NCBI RefSeq assembly: GCF_021869765.1
Contig: NZ_CP084580.1
Coordinates: 5,228,742-5,292,741, forward strand
DNA: 64,000 nucleotides
Source: Chryseobacterium sp. MEBOG06
GTDB lineage: Bacteria; Bacteroidota; Bacteroidia; Flavobacteriales; Weeksellaceae
Reading direction: 5' to 3'
Positions within the stretch are counted from its first letter, which is position 1. Every line of letters starts with the position of its first letter. Position numbers and translations under genes: made by a program. Positions 17,207 through 24,712 of this stretch are shown piece after piece. The notes under the pieces were generated by a model, which was given only the letters and a program-made list of their open reading frames with translations, ran no database searches and was not told the origin of the DNA.

Positions 17207-17708
17207 CGTTTACGAGACTGAGAGGTTAATACTTCGGCCAATGTCCCGTGAAGACAGAGATTTCATTTTTGAACTTTATAACAGACCTAAGTTTATCCAA
17301 TATATCGGCAACCGCAACGTTAATACCATTGAGGATGCTGAGAATTATATCCTGAGCAGATTTGCGCCGCAAATTGAAAGACTTGGATTCGGAAACTATC
17401 TTTTGCTAACCAAGGAAGGGAACGAAAAAATAGGAGCTGTGGGAATCTTTGAAAGAGAAGGACTTGATGTCGTAGATATCGGATATTCTCTGTTGGAAGA
17501 GTTTGAAGGAAAAGGATATGCAATTGAGGCCGCCAAAAAGGTAAAATCCATTGGAATGGATGATTTCGGACTGTCAAAAATATCGGCCATCATCTCAAAA
17601 GACAATCTTTCCTCTCAGAATCTGATCGAAAAACTGGGACTGAAGTTTCAAAAATGTGTTACTCTTCCTGGTGAAGATGAAGAGCTAAACTATTACGAGA
17701 CAGAATAA
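17175..17708 (+). CDS. GNAT family N-acetyltransferase (RimJ/RimL-like)
   Basis: 177 residues. The family start ETERLILRPMSREDRDFIFELYN is at 15-37, acetyl-CoA loop region YSLLEEFEGKGYAIEAAKK near 105-120, and the end motif NLSSQNLIEKLGLKF near 150-165. It transfers acetyl from acetyl-CoA to an amine, in this subgroup often a protein N-terminus or small molecule; the substrate cannot be read from sequence. The only sensible start overlaps the upstream gene's end by 32 bases in another frame. No closer ATG exists before the conserved ETERL. Confidence 0.85.
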   Translation: MSLTKHPNADNVYETERLILRPMSREDRDFIFELYNRPKFIQYIGNRNVNTIEDAENYILSRFAPQIERLGFGNYLLLTKEGNEKIGAVGIFEREGLDVVDIGYSLLEEFEGKGYAIEAAKKVKSIGMDDFGLSKISAIISKDNLSSQNLIEKLGLKFQKCVTLPGEDEELNYYETE

Positions 17709-17721
17709 AGATCAACATAAA

Positions 17722-17784
17722 AAAGTACAAATATTTTCAAAGCCTCCCTTAGAAGGGTCTCGCAGATGAAAATATTTGTGCTTT
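17722..17784. terminator. Long imperfect hairpin, bidirectional terminator
   Basis: Arms AAAGTACAAATATTTTCA (17722-17739) and its complement at 17767-17784 pair over 18 positions with one G-U. The 27-base centre can form a small CCCTT/AAGGG hairpin. It sits between convergent GNAT and bcp. Confidence 0.6.
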
Positions 17785-17797
17785 AGTATAAGAAACA

Positions 17798-18247
17798 TTA
17801 TTCTTCCAGAATCTGTTCTGCTGCCGTTTTTGAAGTTACTTTTTCAATAACTCTGGTGCAGACTCCGTTTTCATTAAATATAAAGGTTGTTCTTACAATC
17901 CCCATATAGGTTTTCCCAAACGTTTTTTTCTCCTTCCAGACTCCGAATTTTTCAATGATATCACGGTTTTCATCCGCAATAAGATCATAAGGAAAAGCAA
18001 ACTTACTGTGGAAATTTTTCTGTTTCTTTACAGAGTCACCGCTCACTCCCAATAACTGAAATCCTTCTTCTTTAAGCTTCGAATAATTGTCGCTCAGATT
18101 GCACGCTTCCACAGTACATGTTGGTGTACTGGCCTGAGGATAAAAGAAAACAACTAGTTTTTGACCTATCAACTTTGATGAGGTTACTGTTTCCCCGTCC
18201 TGATTTATTCCTTCAAATTCAGGTAATTTGTCTCCAACTTTCAGCAT
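17798..18247 (-). CDS. bcp: Thioredoxin-dependent thiol peroxidase (Bcp/PrxQ)
   Basis: 149 residues, full length for the family. It reduces hydrogen and organic peroxides. The peroxidatic cysteine is in STPTCTVEACNLSD near residue 43, and the second cysteine five residues later (EAC) is the usual atypical 2-Cys PrxQ arrangement. Other landmarks are KLVVFFYPQA, GVSGDSVKKQ and RTTFIFNENG. It is transcribed towards the GNAT gene and diverges from nth, with 33 bases between the start codons. Confidence 0.94.
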   Translation of the reverse strand: MLKVGDKLPEFEGINQDGETVTSSKLIGQKLVVFFYPQASTPTCTVEACNLSDNYSKLKEEGFQLLGVSGDSVKKQKNFHSKFAFPYDLIADENRDIIEKFGVWKEKKTFGKTYMGIVRTTFIFNENGVCTRVIEKVTSKTAAEQILEE

Positions 18248-18280
18248 AATGATTTAATTTTGTTCAAATTTAAGGGTTAC

Positions 18281-18901
18281 ATGACAAAAAAGCAAAGAGC
18301 TGAGCTCGTTCAGATAGAACTGGAGAAATTATATCCTACAACACCTATTCCGCTGGATCATACTGATCCTTATACATTGATGGTTGCCGTAGCGCTTTCT
18401 GCCCAGACAACAGATAAAAAAGTGAATCAGGTGACTCCTGATCTTTTTGCCGTAGCAGGAACTCCGCAGAGAATGGCGAAATTGGAAGAATTTGAGATCA
18501 AAGAACTGATCAAAGAAATAGGGCTGTCCAATACCAAAGCCAAAAACCTGAAAAGGATGGCCGAACTTTTATTGGAAAGACATGAGGGCATCGTTCCCCA
18601 GACCTACGAAGAACTGGAAGCGCTTCCGGGAGTAGGACACAAAACGGCTTCAGTAGTGATGAGCCAGGGCTTTGGTTTTCCTGCTTTTCCGGTAGATACC
18701 CATATTCATCGTCTGATGACACTTTGGAAACTTACCTCAGGGAAAAATGTGGTTGAAACAGAGCGTGATGCCAAAAAATTATTCCCGGAAGAGGTATGGA
18801 ACAAACTTCACCTTCAGATTATCTTTTACGGAAGAGAATATTCCCCTGCAAGAGGGAAGGGAGATAAAGATTTTATCACCAATATGATGTTTGAAAAATA
18901 A
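18281..18901 (+). CDS. nth: Endonuclease III, lacking the iron-sulfur ligands
   Basis: 206 residues from ATG 18281; a TTG at 18260 would add seven residues. It is a base-excision DNA glycosylase/AP lyase for oxidised pyrimidines. The helix-hairpin-helix LPGVGHKTA with the catalytic Lys is near residue 115-123, and the catalytic Asp is in FPVDTHIHR near 138. SAQTTD near 40 is also conserved. The C-terminus reads FYGREYSPARG where most family members have GRYxCxAR followed by CxxC, so all four cluster cysteines are absent. The protein ends soon after, without any frameshift signal. Activity is likely retained as in other cluster-less homologues. Confidence 0.92.
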   Translation: MTKKQRAELVQIELEKLYPTTPIPLDHTDPYTLMVAVALSAQTTDKKVNQVTPDLFAVAGTPQRMAKLEEFEIKELIKEIGLSNTKAKNLKRMAELLLERHEGIVPQTYEELEALPGVGHKTASVVMSQGFGFPAFPVDTHIHRLMTLWKLTSGKNVVETERDAKKLFPEEVWNKLHLQIIFYGREYSPARGKGDKDFITNMMFEK

Positions 18902-18924
18902 TATCAGTAATCATATAAAAACAC

Positions 18925-18949
18925 AATTCCCTCTTCTTCAGAGGGAATT
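18925..18949. terminator. Terminator of nth / DinB-like gene
   Basis: Perfect 9-bp stem AATTCCCTC / GAGGGAATT with a 7-base loop followed by TTTT on the plus strand, between two convergent genes. Confidence 0.75.
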
Positions 18950-18968
18950 TTTACTAATAAAAAGGTCA

Positions 18969-19415
18969 TTAATAGTCCAGTAACCTTCTATGATAGTTGA
19001 TCTGTCCCAGATGATAGTCTAAATGGGCAATAAGGTGAATCAGAAAATAATCTGTGGTCATAATATCCTCAAAAACCACAAGAGGGTATTCTTTTTTCAG
19101 ATCATCTTCAGATAATTGGCTGAGTGCTGTCTCTATTACGACGGCGGTTGCCCGAATCTTTTCAATAAGTTCCTTTCTTGGGACATCCTTTAAAGAAAAT
19201 TCAAGTTCGCGATGTCTCACATAACCTGTATTTCCAAGATGTGTGCCTATGAAATGATTGAGGTTTCCCACTAAATGAAGGCAGAGGTTTCCGGCAGAAT
19301 TGGCAATGTTTTTATCGGTTTTCCAAAGGTTTTCTTCATTTTGATAGGCTTCTATCTCTGTTTTTAGTTTATTCAGATCTCTGTTGTATAGGGATTTCAG
19401 GCTTTCTGTGATCAT
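18969..19415 (-). CDS. DinB-superfamily (DUF1572-like) protein
   Basis: 148 residues, four-helix bundle pattern. Histidines placed for a metal site are seen in LCLHLVGNLNHFIG near 45-56 and LIHLIAHLDYHLGQINYHRRL near the end, the arrangement of the DinB/YfiT metal-binding fold. Members act as thiol-dependent transferases or are of unknown role. The start at 19415 gives MITESLKSLYNRDLNKL, normal for this group. It is convergent with nth. Confidence 0.82.
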   Translation of the reverse strand: MITESLKSLYNRDLNKLKTEIEAYQNEENLWKTDKNIANSAGNLCLHLVGNLNHFIGTHLGNTGYVRHRELEFSLKDVPRKELIEKIRATAVVIETALSQLSEDDLKKEYPLVVFEDIMTTDYFLIHLIAHLDYHLGQINYHRRLLDY

Positions 19416-19469
19416 GATTTTTTATATTTAAATTTATTTAAATTTTCGAAATGGAAAAAAAGAGACGAA

Positions 19470-19500
19470 AAAGGGCACTGTTTGTTCTTCAGTACCCTTT
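19470..19500 (-). terminator. Terminator of the DUF885 gene
   Basis: 11-bp stem AAAGGGCACTG / CAGTACCCTTT with one mismatch and a 9-base loop. On the minus strand it follows the lipoprotein gene's stop at 19524. Confidence 0.65.
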
Positions 19501-19523
19501 GTATTTTCTTGTTAATAAAGATT

Positions 19524-21320
19524 TTATTTCTGTTTTTTAGCCCAAAGCTCCATCTTTCTGTTCAGAACGTCCAAAGGAAGGCATCCCTGGCTTAGTACTT
19601 CATCATGGAAGCTGGCCAGATTAAACTTATTTCCAAGCTCTTTCTGATACTTCTCTCTAAGTTCGCGGATTCTTAAAGAACCTATTTTATATCCTAGCGC
19701 CTGTCCGGGCATTGCCATATATCTTTCCACTTCTGCAACAGCCGATCCTTCATCATAAGAAATATTGCTTAAGAAATATTTGATGGCTTCTTCCCGTGAC
19801 ATTTTTCCCGTATGAATCCCTGTGTCTACCACAAGTCTTACCGCTCTCAGCATCTGATCACTCAGGTATCCCATTTTCTGGTAAGGATCTGTATATAATC
19901 CAAACTCAGGGCCCAGTGTTTCACAATAATGTGCCCATCCTTCACCATATGCTCCAAACCATCCGAATCTCATGAATTTCGGAAGTTTTGTATTTTCCTG
20001 CTGAAGAGAAACCTGATAGTGATGTCCCGGGATTGCCTCATGAAGGAAAAGAGATTCCATTCCTGAGGTAACATTGAATTTGGTGGGGTCAGGAAGAGGA
20101 ACATAGAAAATTCCCGCTCTTTTGCCATCCGGAGTTCCCGGAATATATTCCGCACTCGCACTTGCCTCTCTGAATTTCTCAGTCTGTCTGATCTCAAACT
20201 TTGTTTTTGGGGTCACATTAAACATGGTCTTCAGCTTCGGAGTAATTTTGGTTAAGATGCTGTTGAACCCATTCAAAACATCCTTAGATGTTTTATAAGG
20301 CATTGCTTTGGGATCAGTTTTCACGAAGGTGATGAATTCTTCCAGAGTTCCGGAGAAACCTACCTGCTGTTTTACTTTTTCCATTTCTGCACGAAGCATA
20401 GCCACCTGCTGTAGGCCGATTTTATTGATCTCGTCTGGAGATTTCTTAGTAGTTGTCCAGCTTTTTACATAATAGCCATAAATTTCATTCCCATTGGGAA
20501 GACTGTTGTAACCATCAGTATCTCTGGCTTTCGGCAGATAGTCTTTTTCTAAAAAGGCTCCCATCTTGGTATAGGCAGGAATAATTTTTTTAGTAATCGC
20601 ATCTTTATAAAGCCCCGAAAATTTATCTTTCTGAGCCTGAGAGAAGTTTTTTGGGAAATTTCTAATCGGCCCATAGAAAATATTTTTTTCCATGTCTGGT
20701 GTAATGATTTCCTCTGCCTTCATTTGAGGAATCATTTTGAAAACCAGTTTTTTAGGGAGTACGATTTTATTATTGATCCCTTCACGGAAATTGTCTGCTG
20801 CCGCATCCATCCATTCCGGGAACTTTTCCATTCTTTTTAGCCAGTCACTGTAGTCTTTCTCTGTTTTAAAAGGTTGATTTCCCTCTCCGCTTCCATATAA
20901 AGGAAAAGTAAGCGGAAGCCCTCCAAACTGAGTGAAAGGAATATATTCGGGGTGATAGGCATAAGCCTCAATTTTATCTTTTAAAGTATAATCCAGCACG
21001 TCATACACTACTTTATCATCGTCAGACAGTGTTTTGTAATCTACATGATCCAGCTGCTTTTGTACCGAATTGTAAAACGCTACCTCTCCTGAGATAAAAT
21101 CTTTATCAATATTGATAGGTAGCTGGTCATTATACCTTGTATCTCCTTGTGCTGTAGCATCTAAAGGATATAGTTTAAGGTACTGCTCATAATAGTTGGC
21201 AGCAATAGAATCCAGATTGCTGGGAGTCACCTTTGTAAGTGGTGAGTCCGTCTTTTTGCACGAAGCAAGGCCTATCATCAATCCTATTCCCAGGATACTT
21301 TTTGATAAAATGTTTTTCAT
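19524..21320 (-). CDS. DUF885 family lipoprotein, putative zinc carboxypeptidase
   Basis: 598 residues, full length. A lipoprotein signal peptide ends in a lipobox (IGLASC, Cys at 22). The body is the all-helical DUF885 domain. The HEAIPGHH motif at about 427-434 supplies the zinc histidines and glutamate, and YGEGWAHYCE near 457-466 supplies the further glutamate, as in M32-like thermostable carboxypeptidases. Bacteroidota often carry several such lipoproteins; they are presumed periplasmic peptidases but few have been assayed. Transcribed alone, with a terminator at 19470-19500. Confidence 0.9.
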   Translation of the reverse strand: MKNILSKSILGIGLMIGLASCKKTDSPLTKVTPSNLDSIAANYYEQYLKLYPLDATAQGDTRYNDQLPINIDKDFISGEVAFYNSVQKQLDHVDYKTLSDDDKVVYDVLDYTLKDKIEAYAYHPEYIPFTQFGGLPLTFPLYGSGEGNQPFKTEKDYSDWLKRMEKFPEWMDAAADNFREGINNKIVLPKKLVFKMIPQMKAEEIITPDMEKNIFYGPIRNFPKNFSQAQKDKFSGLYKDAITKKIIPAYTKMGAFLEKDYLPKARDTDGYNSLPNGNEIYGYYVKSWTTTKKSPDEINKIGLQQVAMLRAEMEKVKQQVGFSGTLEEFITFVKTDPKAMPYKTSKDVLNGFNSILTKITPKLKTMFNVTPKTKFEIRQTEKFREASASAEYIPGTPDGKRAGIFYVPLPDPTKFNVTSGMESLFLHEAIPGHHYQVSLQQENTKLPKFMRFGWFGAYGEGWAHYCETLGPEFGLYTDPYQKMGYLSDQMLRAVRLVVDTGIHTGKMSREEAIKYFLSNISYDEGSAVAEVERYMAMPGQALGYKIGSLRIRELREKYQKELGNKFNLASFHDEVLSQGCLPLDVLNRKMELWAKKQK

Positions 21321-21432
21321 TTTCAGAATCTTTATGAAACAAAAGTAAGTATTATTGGGAGATTCATACCCATTGTCTGAATTGATTTTAAAAAATAATT
21401 TTCAAAATCCTTTTAACTTTGAATCAATTTTT

Positions 21433-21440
21433 TATCTTTG
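21433..21440 (+). promoter_or_regulatory. Putative -7 element (TATCTTTG)
   Basis: Exact TAnnTTTG match 48 bases before the ATG at 21489. A TTTG occurs upstream but at 11 rather than 19 bases, so the -33 box is uncertain. Confidence 0.45.
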
Positions 21441-21488
21441 TCTAAAACGTTTAACAATCATATTATTACAGTTCTTTTTTAAGGAAAA

Positions 21489-21950
21489 ATGAAAGGGATT
21501 TTAAAAATTTACCATCCGGACGAAACGCTAAAATACAATATCAGAAATACTTATTGTAAAGCCGTCTACAGCAACCAGCAACATTTTTTAGAGGTTGAAA
21601 TTATAACGGATGACAGCTTGGATCACGTAGATGATGATTCATTACAGTACAACTTTCCGCAGCTTTCACTAGAAATTTTTGATTTCCCCATAGATTCTGG
21701 GGAGATAGAAGGCAAAACCATTAAAATCAATGATTCTGATGAAGATACCTATACCGAGGTAGACCTCTTCGATGATGAAGACGCTTATGTCTATGACAAT
21801 GAGCTTCTTTTTGAAAGAAACGAGGAAGGTGAACTTCAGCTAATCTGGAAGGGGAGTATTGATGATTTCTATACCGGATCAGATACACCGATTCCTTTTA
21901 GGTTAAAATGTGAATTCAGGCAGGATGATATTGACGTAGAAGAAGACTAA
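21489..21950 (+). CDS. Acidic hypothetical protein
   Basis: 153 residues, very acidic (many Asp/Glu runs such as DDEDAYVYDNE and DDIDVEED at the C-terminus). It has no signal peptide and looks all-beta. No motif or family is recognised. It is a stand-alone gene with its own promoter-like element, between the divergent DUF885 gene and the ExbB operon. The coherent frame and codon use support it being real. Confidence 0.7.
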   Translation: MKGILKIYHPDETLKYNIRNTYCKAVYSNQQHFLEVEIITDDSLDHVDDDSLQYNFPQLSLEIFDFPIDSGEIEGKTIKINDSDEDTYTEVDLFDDEDAYVYDNELLFERNEEGELQLIWKGSIDDFYTGSDTPIPFRLKCEFRQDDIDVEED

Positions 21951-21989
21951 CAGAGTCTTTCCTCTTTTTTAATATCGAATTTCTTTTCA

Positions 21990-22013
21990 AAATTTCTTTT
22001 TGGAAAGAAATTT
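21990..22013 (+). terminator. Weak hairpin after the acidic hypothetical gene
   Basis: Ten-base arms AAATTTCTTT / AAAGAAATTT with a 4-base loop, about 40 bases past the stop. No T-run follows, so termination is uncertain. Confidence 0.3.
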
Positions 22014-22087
22014 GCTATTTGTATAAATCATAACAAAATTTAAGTGGTTTTAAGCAATTTTTAAGATATCAATTAATAATATTCCAC

Positions 22088-22095
22088 TACATTTG
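22088..22095 (+). promoter_or_regulatory. Putative -7 element (TACATTTG) of the ExbB operon
   Basis: Exact TAnnTTTG match about 30 bases before the ATG at 22126. No -33 TTTG at the expected spacing. Confidence 0.45.
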
Positions 22096-22125
22096 TCGTT
22101 GAAACTTTAATAAAATTCACATTTA

Positions 22126-22830
22126 ATGCTGTTAACGGAACTTTCTCAGATTTTATTTGCGCAAATTGCTACACCTGTAGTTGCCACAGACAATTTAGAA
22201 TTTTCATTTTGGAAGATCATGTTCCACGGAGGAGCCTTCGCTAAAATAGTAATGGGAACTGTATTGCTGTTGGGCATATTCTCCCTATATCTGTTTTTTG
22301 AAAGATTTTTCTTTATCAAGAGGCTGTCTTCAAAGACAGATTCCAATTTCATGAATAATATTGAAGATTTTATCAAAGCAGGAAAAATAGAAGCTGCAGC
22401 AGATTATTGCAAAACACAGAATTCTCCGGAAGGAAGAATTTTAGAAAAAGGGATTTCAAGATTGGGACGCCCTGTTTCTGATATTGTAAGTGCTATGGAA
22501 TCTCAGGCTCAGGTAGAAGTGGCCAATATGGAAAAGAACTTAAATCTTTTGGCTGTAGTACCTAGTATTGCTCCAATGTTGGGACTTTTGGGAACAGTAA
22601 TCGGGATGATTATTGCATTCTTTAATTTATCTCATGCAACAGGATCTTTCTCTCCAAAAACGCTTTCTGAAGGTATTTATACTGCTTTAGGGCAAACTGC
22701 TGTAGGTTTGGCGGTAGCTATTCCTGCCAATTTCTGTTATAATATTCTTTTAACAAGAATTGACCGGTTTGTATTGAAGGCACAGAATATGTCTGGAGAA
22801 TTTTTAGATCTTATCAACAAACCTTTATAA
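22126..22830 (+). CDS. MotA/TolQ/ExbB proton channel family protein
   Basis: 234 residues. ExbB-type proteins form the pentameric proton channel that powers TonB-dependent outer-membrane transport. Three membrane helices are visible: about 38-58, then a pair at about 145-170 and 185-210. The family signature PSIAPMLGLLGTVIGMIIAFF is at about 147-167 and GIYTALGQTAVGLAVAIPANF follows with the conserved Thr of the channel. ExbD and a TonB-like gene follow in the same direction, so this is the first gene of a Ton (or Tol-like) operon. Confidence 0.92.
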   Translation: MLLTELSQILFAQIATPVVATDNLEFSFWKIMFHGGAFAKIVMGTVLLLGIFSLYLFFERFFFIKRLSSKTDSNFMNNIEDFIKAGKIEAAADYCKTQNSPEGRILEKGISRLGRPVSDIVSAMESQAQVEVANMEKNLNLLAVVPSIAPMLGLLGTVIGMIIAFFNLSHATGSFSPKTLSEGIYTALGQTAVGLAVAIPANFCYNILLTRIDRFVLKAQNMSGEFLDLINKPL

Positions 22831-22923
22831 ATCTTTCTTATGAAATCGTACTATCAGAAATTTTTTAAGAAAATTAACAATAGAGCGATTCCATCTGACC
22901 ATTAAAAATATTAGAATAAACAG

Positions 22924-23322
22924 ATGAAAATTCAGAGAAGAAATAAAGCGAATCCGGAATTCAGTTTAGCAGCGATGACAGACGTTATCCTGTTGATGCT
23001 GATCTTCTTTATGATAACATCTTCTGCAGCCAATCAGAGTGCTATAGACGTAAATCTGCCAAAGGCGGGAGCTACTGAAGATAATATTCCCAATCCTCTT
23101 ACGGTAAGCATCAAACCGGATGGTTCATTTTTTGTTGATGATAACCCAGTGAACAAAGGAGAATTGGAACAGGTTATTGCCGATAAAATGGCCAATCAGA
23201 CCAATAAATCTTTCACGATAAGAGCAGACGAAAATACACTGCATAAAGATGTTGTTTTCGTTATGGAAATCGCTGAAAAATATAAATTTAATATTGCTAT
23301 CGCAACGGTTAAAGACAAATAA
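22924..23322 (+). CDS. ExbD/TolR family biopolymer transport protein
   Basis: 132 residues. One membrane helix (about 17-35, TDVILLMLIFFMITSSA) carries the functional Asp at its start (D18 in MTDVIL), and the C-terminal domain is periplasmic (IKPDGSFFVDDNPV, FTIRADENTLHKDVV). It joins the proton channel formed by the upstream ExbB. The gap of 93 bases to the ExbB gene contains a 21-codon reading frame but no terminator. The next gene starts 34 bases after the stop. Confidence 0.92.
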   Translation: MKIQRRNKANPEFSLAAMTDVILLMLIFFMITSSAANQSAIDVNLPKAGATEDNIPNPLTVSIKPDGSFFVDDNPVNKGELEQVIADKMANQTNKSFTIRADENTLHKDVVFVMEIAEKYKFNIAIATVKDK

Positions 23323-23356
23323 CAAATCCGAATCTCGGAAAGAATTACTTTTAAAG

Positions 23357-24241
23357 ATGAGAAGCTATACAGCAAATAAAAATGAAGAGAATAAAGATAG
23401 GATAAAGAGCGCTTTGCTTACTATTCTTATCTGGGCTTCCGTTTTGCTTTTTGTTTTTTTATATAAATTAAAACCTGAGCTGGATAAAGACTCTGAAGTA
23501 GTGACAACAATGCTTGTGAACTTTGGAGACAACAGAAACGGGAAAGGAGTTGAAGAGCCTGCTGAGCAACCGGGAAGTTTAGCTGCAGCTACAGAAGAAG
23601 TTATTCCGGAACCTGCGGAAACACCTGTGCCTGAAACTAAAACTGTAGTAAAGCCGGAGCCTGCTCCTGAGCCAAAGAAAACTGAAGCTAAGGAAAAAAT
23701 CATTACAGGAAATAGTTCAAAAAATACAGTTCCTAAAAAAGAGGAATCAAAAAAAGCTGAGAAAAAGGAAGCAACGAGTACCAATGCTTCAAAAAATACT
23801 AAGAAATCCGGAGCTGCTACTGCTAATTCAAAAACAGGAACTGGTGACGGAAAAGGAAATGCTGCTATTGGTAACCTGATAAAAGGAAGAGGTACAAAAG
23901 CCGGAAGCCAGGGAACTGGTGATGGGATAGGAAATGCAGGAGATCCTTTAGGCGGTGATGGAAATGGAGACAGCAAGGTAGGAATCGACAGGAAGCTGGT
24001 AGGATATATCCCCGGGACAATGGGCAGAGGAGGTGCACAGCCATCTCACAGCTGCACCGAAAGTGGATCTATTACCATTGCTTACACAGTAGATAAAGCT
24101 GGAAATGTGGTTTCTGCCAGAAGGTTAGGAGGAGTTTCAGATCCTTGCGTATCATCCACATCTGTCGCCTGGGTCAAGAAATATGTAAAGGCTGAGAAAG
24201 CCAATACATCATCCACCGGAACTTATAAGATTACATTCTAA
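23357..24241 (+). CDS. TonB-like energy transducer protein
   Basis: 294 residues from ATG 23357. A longer frame from 23249 overlaps exbD and is rejected. Architecture is short cytoplasmic N-terminus, one membrane anchor (about 19-37), a long Pro/Glu/Lys- and Gly-rich periplasmic spacer (about 55-210), and a C-terminal domain of about 75 residues (GYIPGTMGRGG, SITIAYTVDKAGNVVSARRL). That domain matches the TonB C-terminal fold only in outline (a Gly-initiated strand and a D-x-x-G-x-V turn). It should transmit energy from ExbB-ExbD to outer-membrane receptors, or act as a TolA-like protein. Confidence 0.88.
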   Translation: MRSYTANKNEENKDRIKSALLTILIWASVLLFVFLYKLKPELDKDSEVVTTMLVNFGDNRNGKGVEEPAEQPGSLAAATEEVIPEPAETPVPETKTVVKPEPAPEPKKTEAKEKIITGNSSKNTVPKKEESKKAEKKEATSTNASKNTKKSGAATANSKTGTGDGKGNAAIGNLIKGRGTKAGSQGTGDGIGNAGDPLGGDGNGDSKVGIDRKLVGYIPGTMGRGGAQPSHSCTESGSITIAYTVDKAGNVVSARRLGGVSDPCVSSTSVAWVKKYVKAEKANTSSTGTYKITF

Positions 24242-24247
24242 AAATAT

Positions 24248-24272
24248 AAAAGCACTTTATTCAAGTGCTTTT
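24248..24272. terminator. Bidirectional terminator, overlaps the downstream stop codon
   Basis: Ten-base arms AAAAGCACTT / AAGTGCTTTT with a 5-base loop. It begins seven bases after the TonB-like stop and overlaps the 3' end of the convergent minus-strand gene at 24257. Confidence 0.75.
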
Positions 24273-24649
24273 TTCAATTCATTAATTCTGTTAATAATCG
24301 GAAGGGCAAAGATTCCGCTGGTCTGAAGATAAAGCTCATAAAATGTCTTGGCTTTATCCTGAAAATCTTTATTCTGACTTTCTCTGCTCTTAAAATAGAA
24401 AAGGTTCCCAAGCATTTCATAATAATCTTTGTGGTCTCTGTCCTGTCTTTCGTTCACAATTTCAATTATTTCTTCTTTGGTTTTAGAAGAAATATCGGTG
24501 AAGCTCATCTTGAAAATATCTCTCATCAGAGTATCAAAATCTAACTCCTTTTGCATTAAACTTTCTTCAGGTTTGTCAAGAATCAATTTTTCCAATGCCT
24601 GAGTCAGCTGGCGGATGAGTCTTAGGGTAAATTCTTTATCTGTAATCAT
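24257..24649 (-). CDS. Helical hypothetical protein (DUF6483-like size)
   Basis: 130 residues, predicted all-helical and charged, with no signal peptide or cysteines. The N-terminus MITDKEFTLRLIRQLTQALEKL and the segment IFKMSFTDIS are distinctive. The pattern resembles small proteins with a tetratricopeptide-like C-terminal half (FYELYLQTSGIFALPII), but I cannot place it firmly. It is the last gene of the minus-strand block and converges on the TonB-like operon. Confidence 0.65.
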   Translation of the reverse strand: MITDKEFTLRLIRQLTQALEKLILDKPEESLMQKELDFDTLMRDIFKMSFTDISSKTKEEIIEIVNERQDRDHKDYYEMLGNLFYFKSRESQNKDFQDKAKTFYELYLQTSGIFALPIINRINELKKALE

Positions 24650-24712
24650 AATAGATTTAGGGTTTTGAGTTGAATGTATAAAGTTAACAGCATTTGCTCA
24701 ACCAGGACTTAG

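Noticed and set aside
23365..23976. 203-codon minus-strand frame opposite the TonB-like gene
   Set aside because: It is the complement of the Pro/Lys/Gly-rich TonB spacer; composition is low-complexity and the plus strand has the clear protein.
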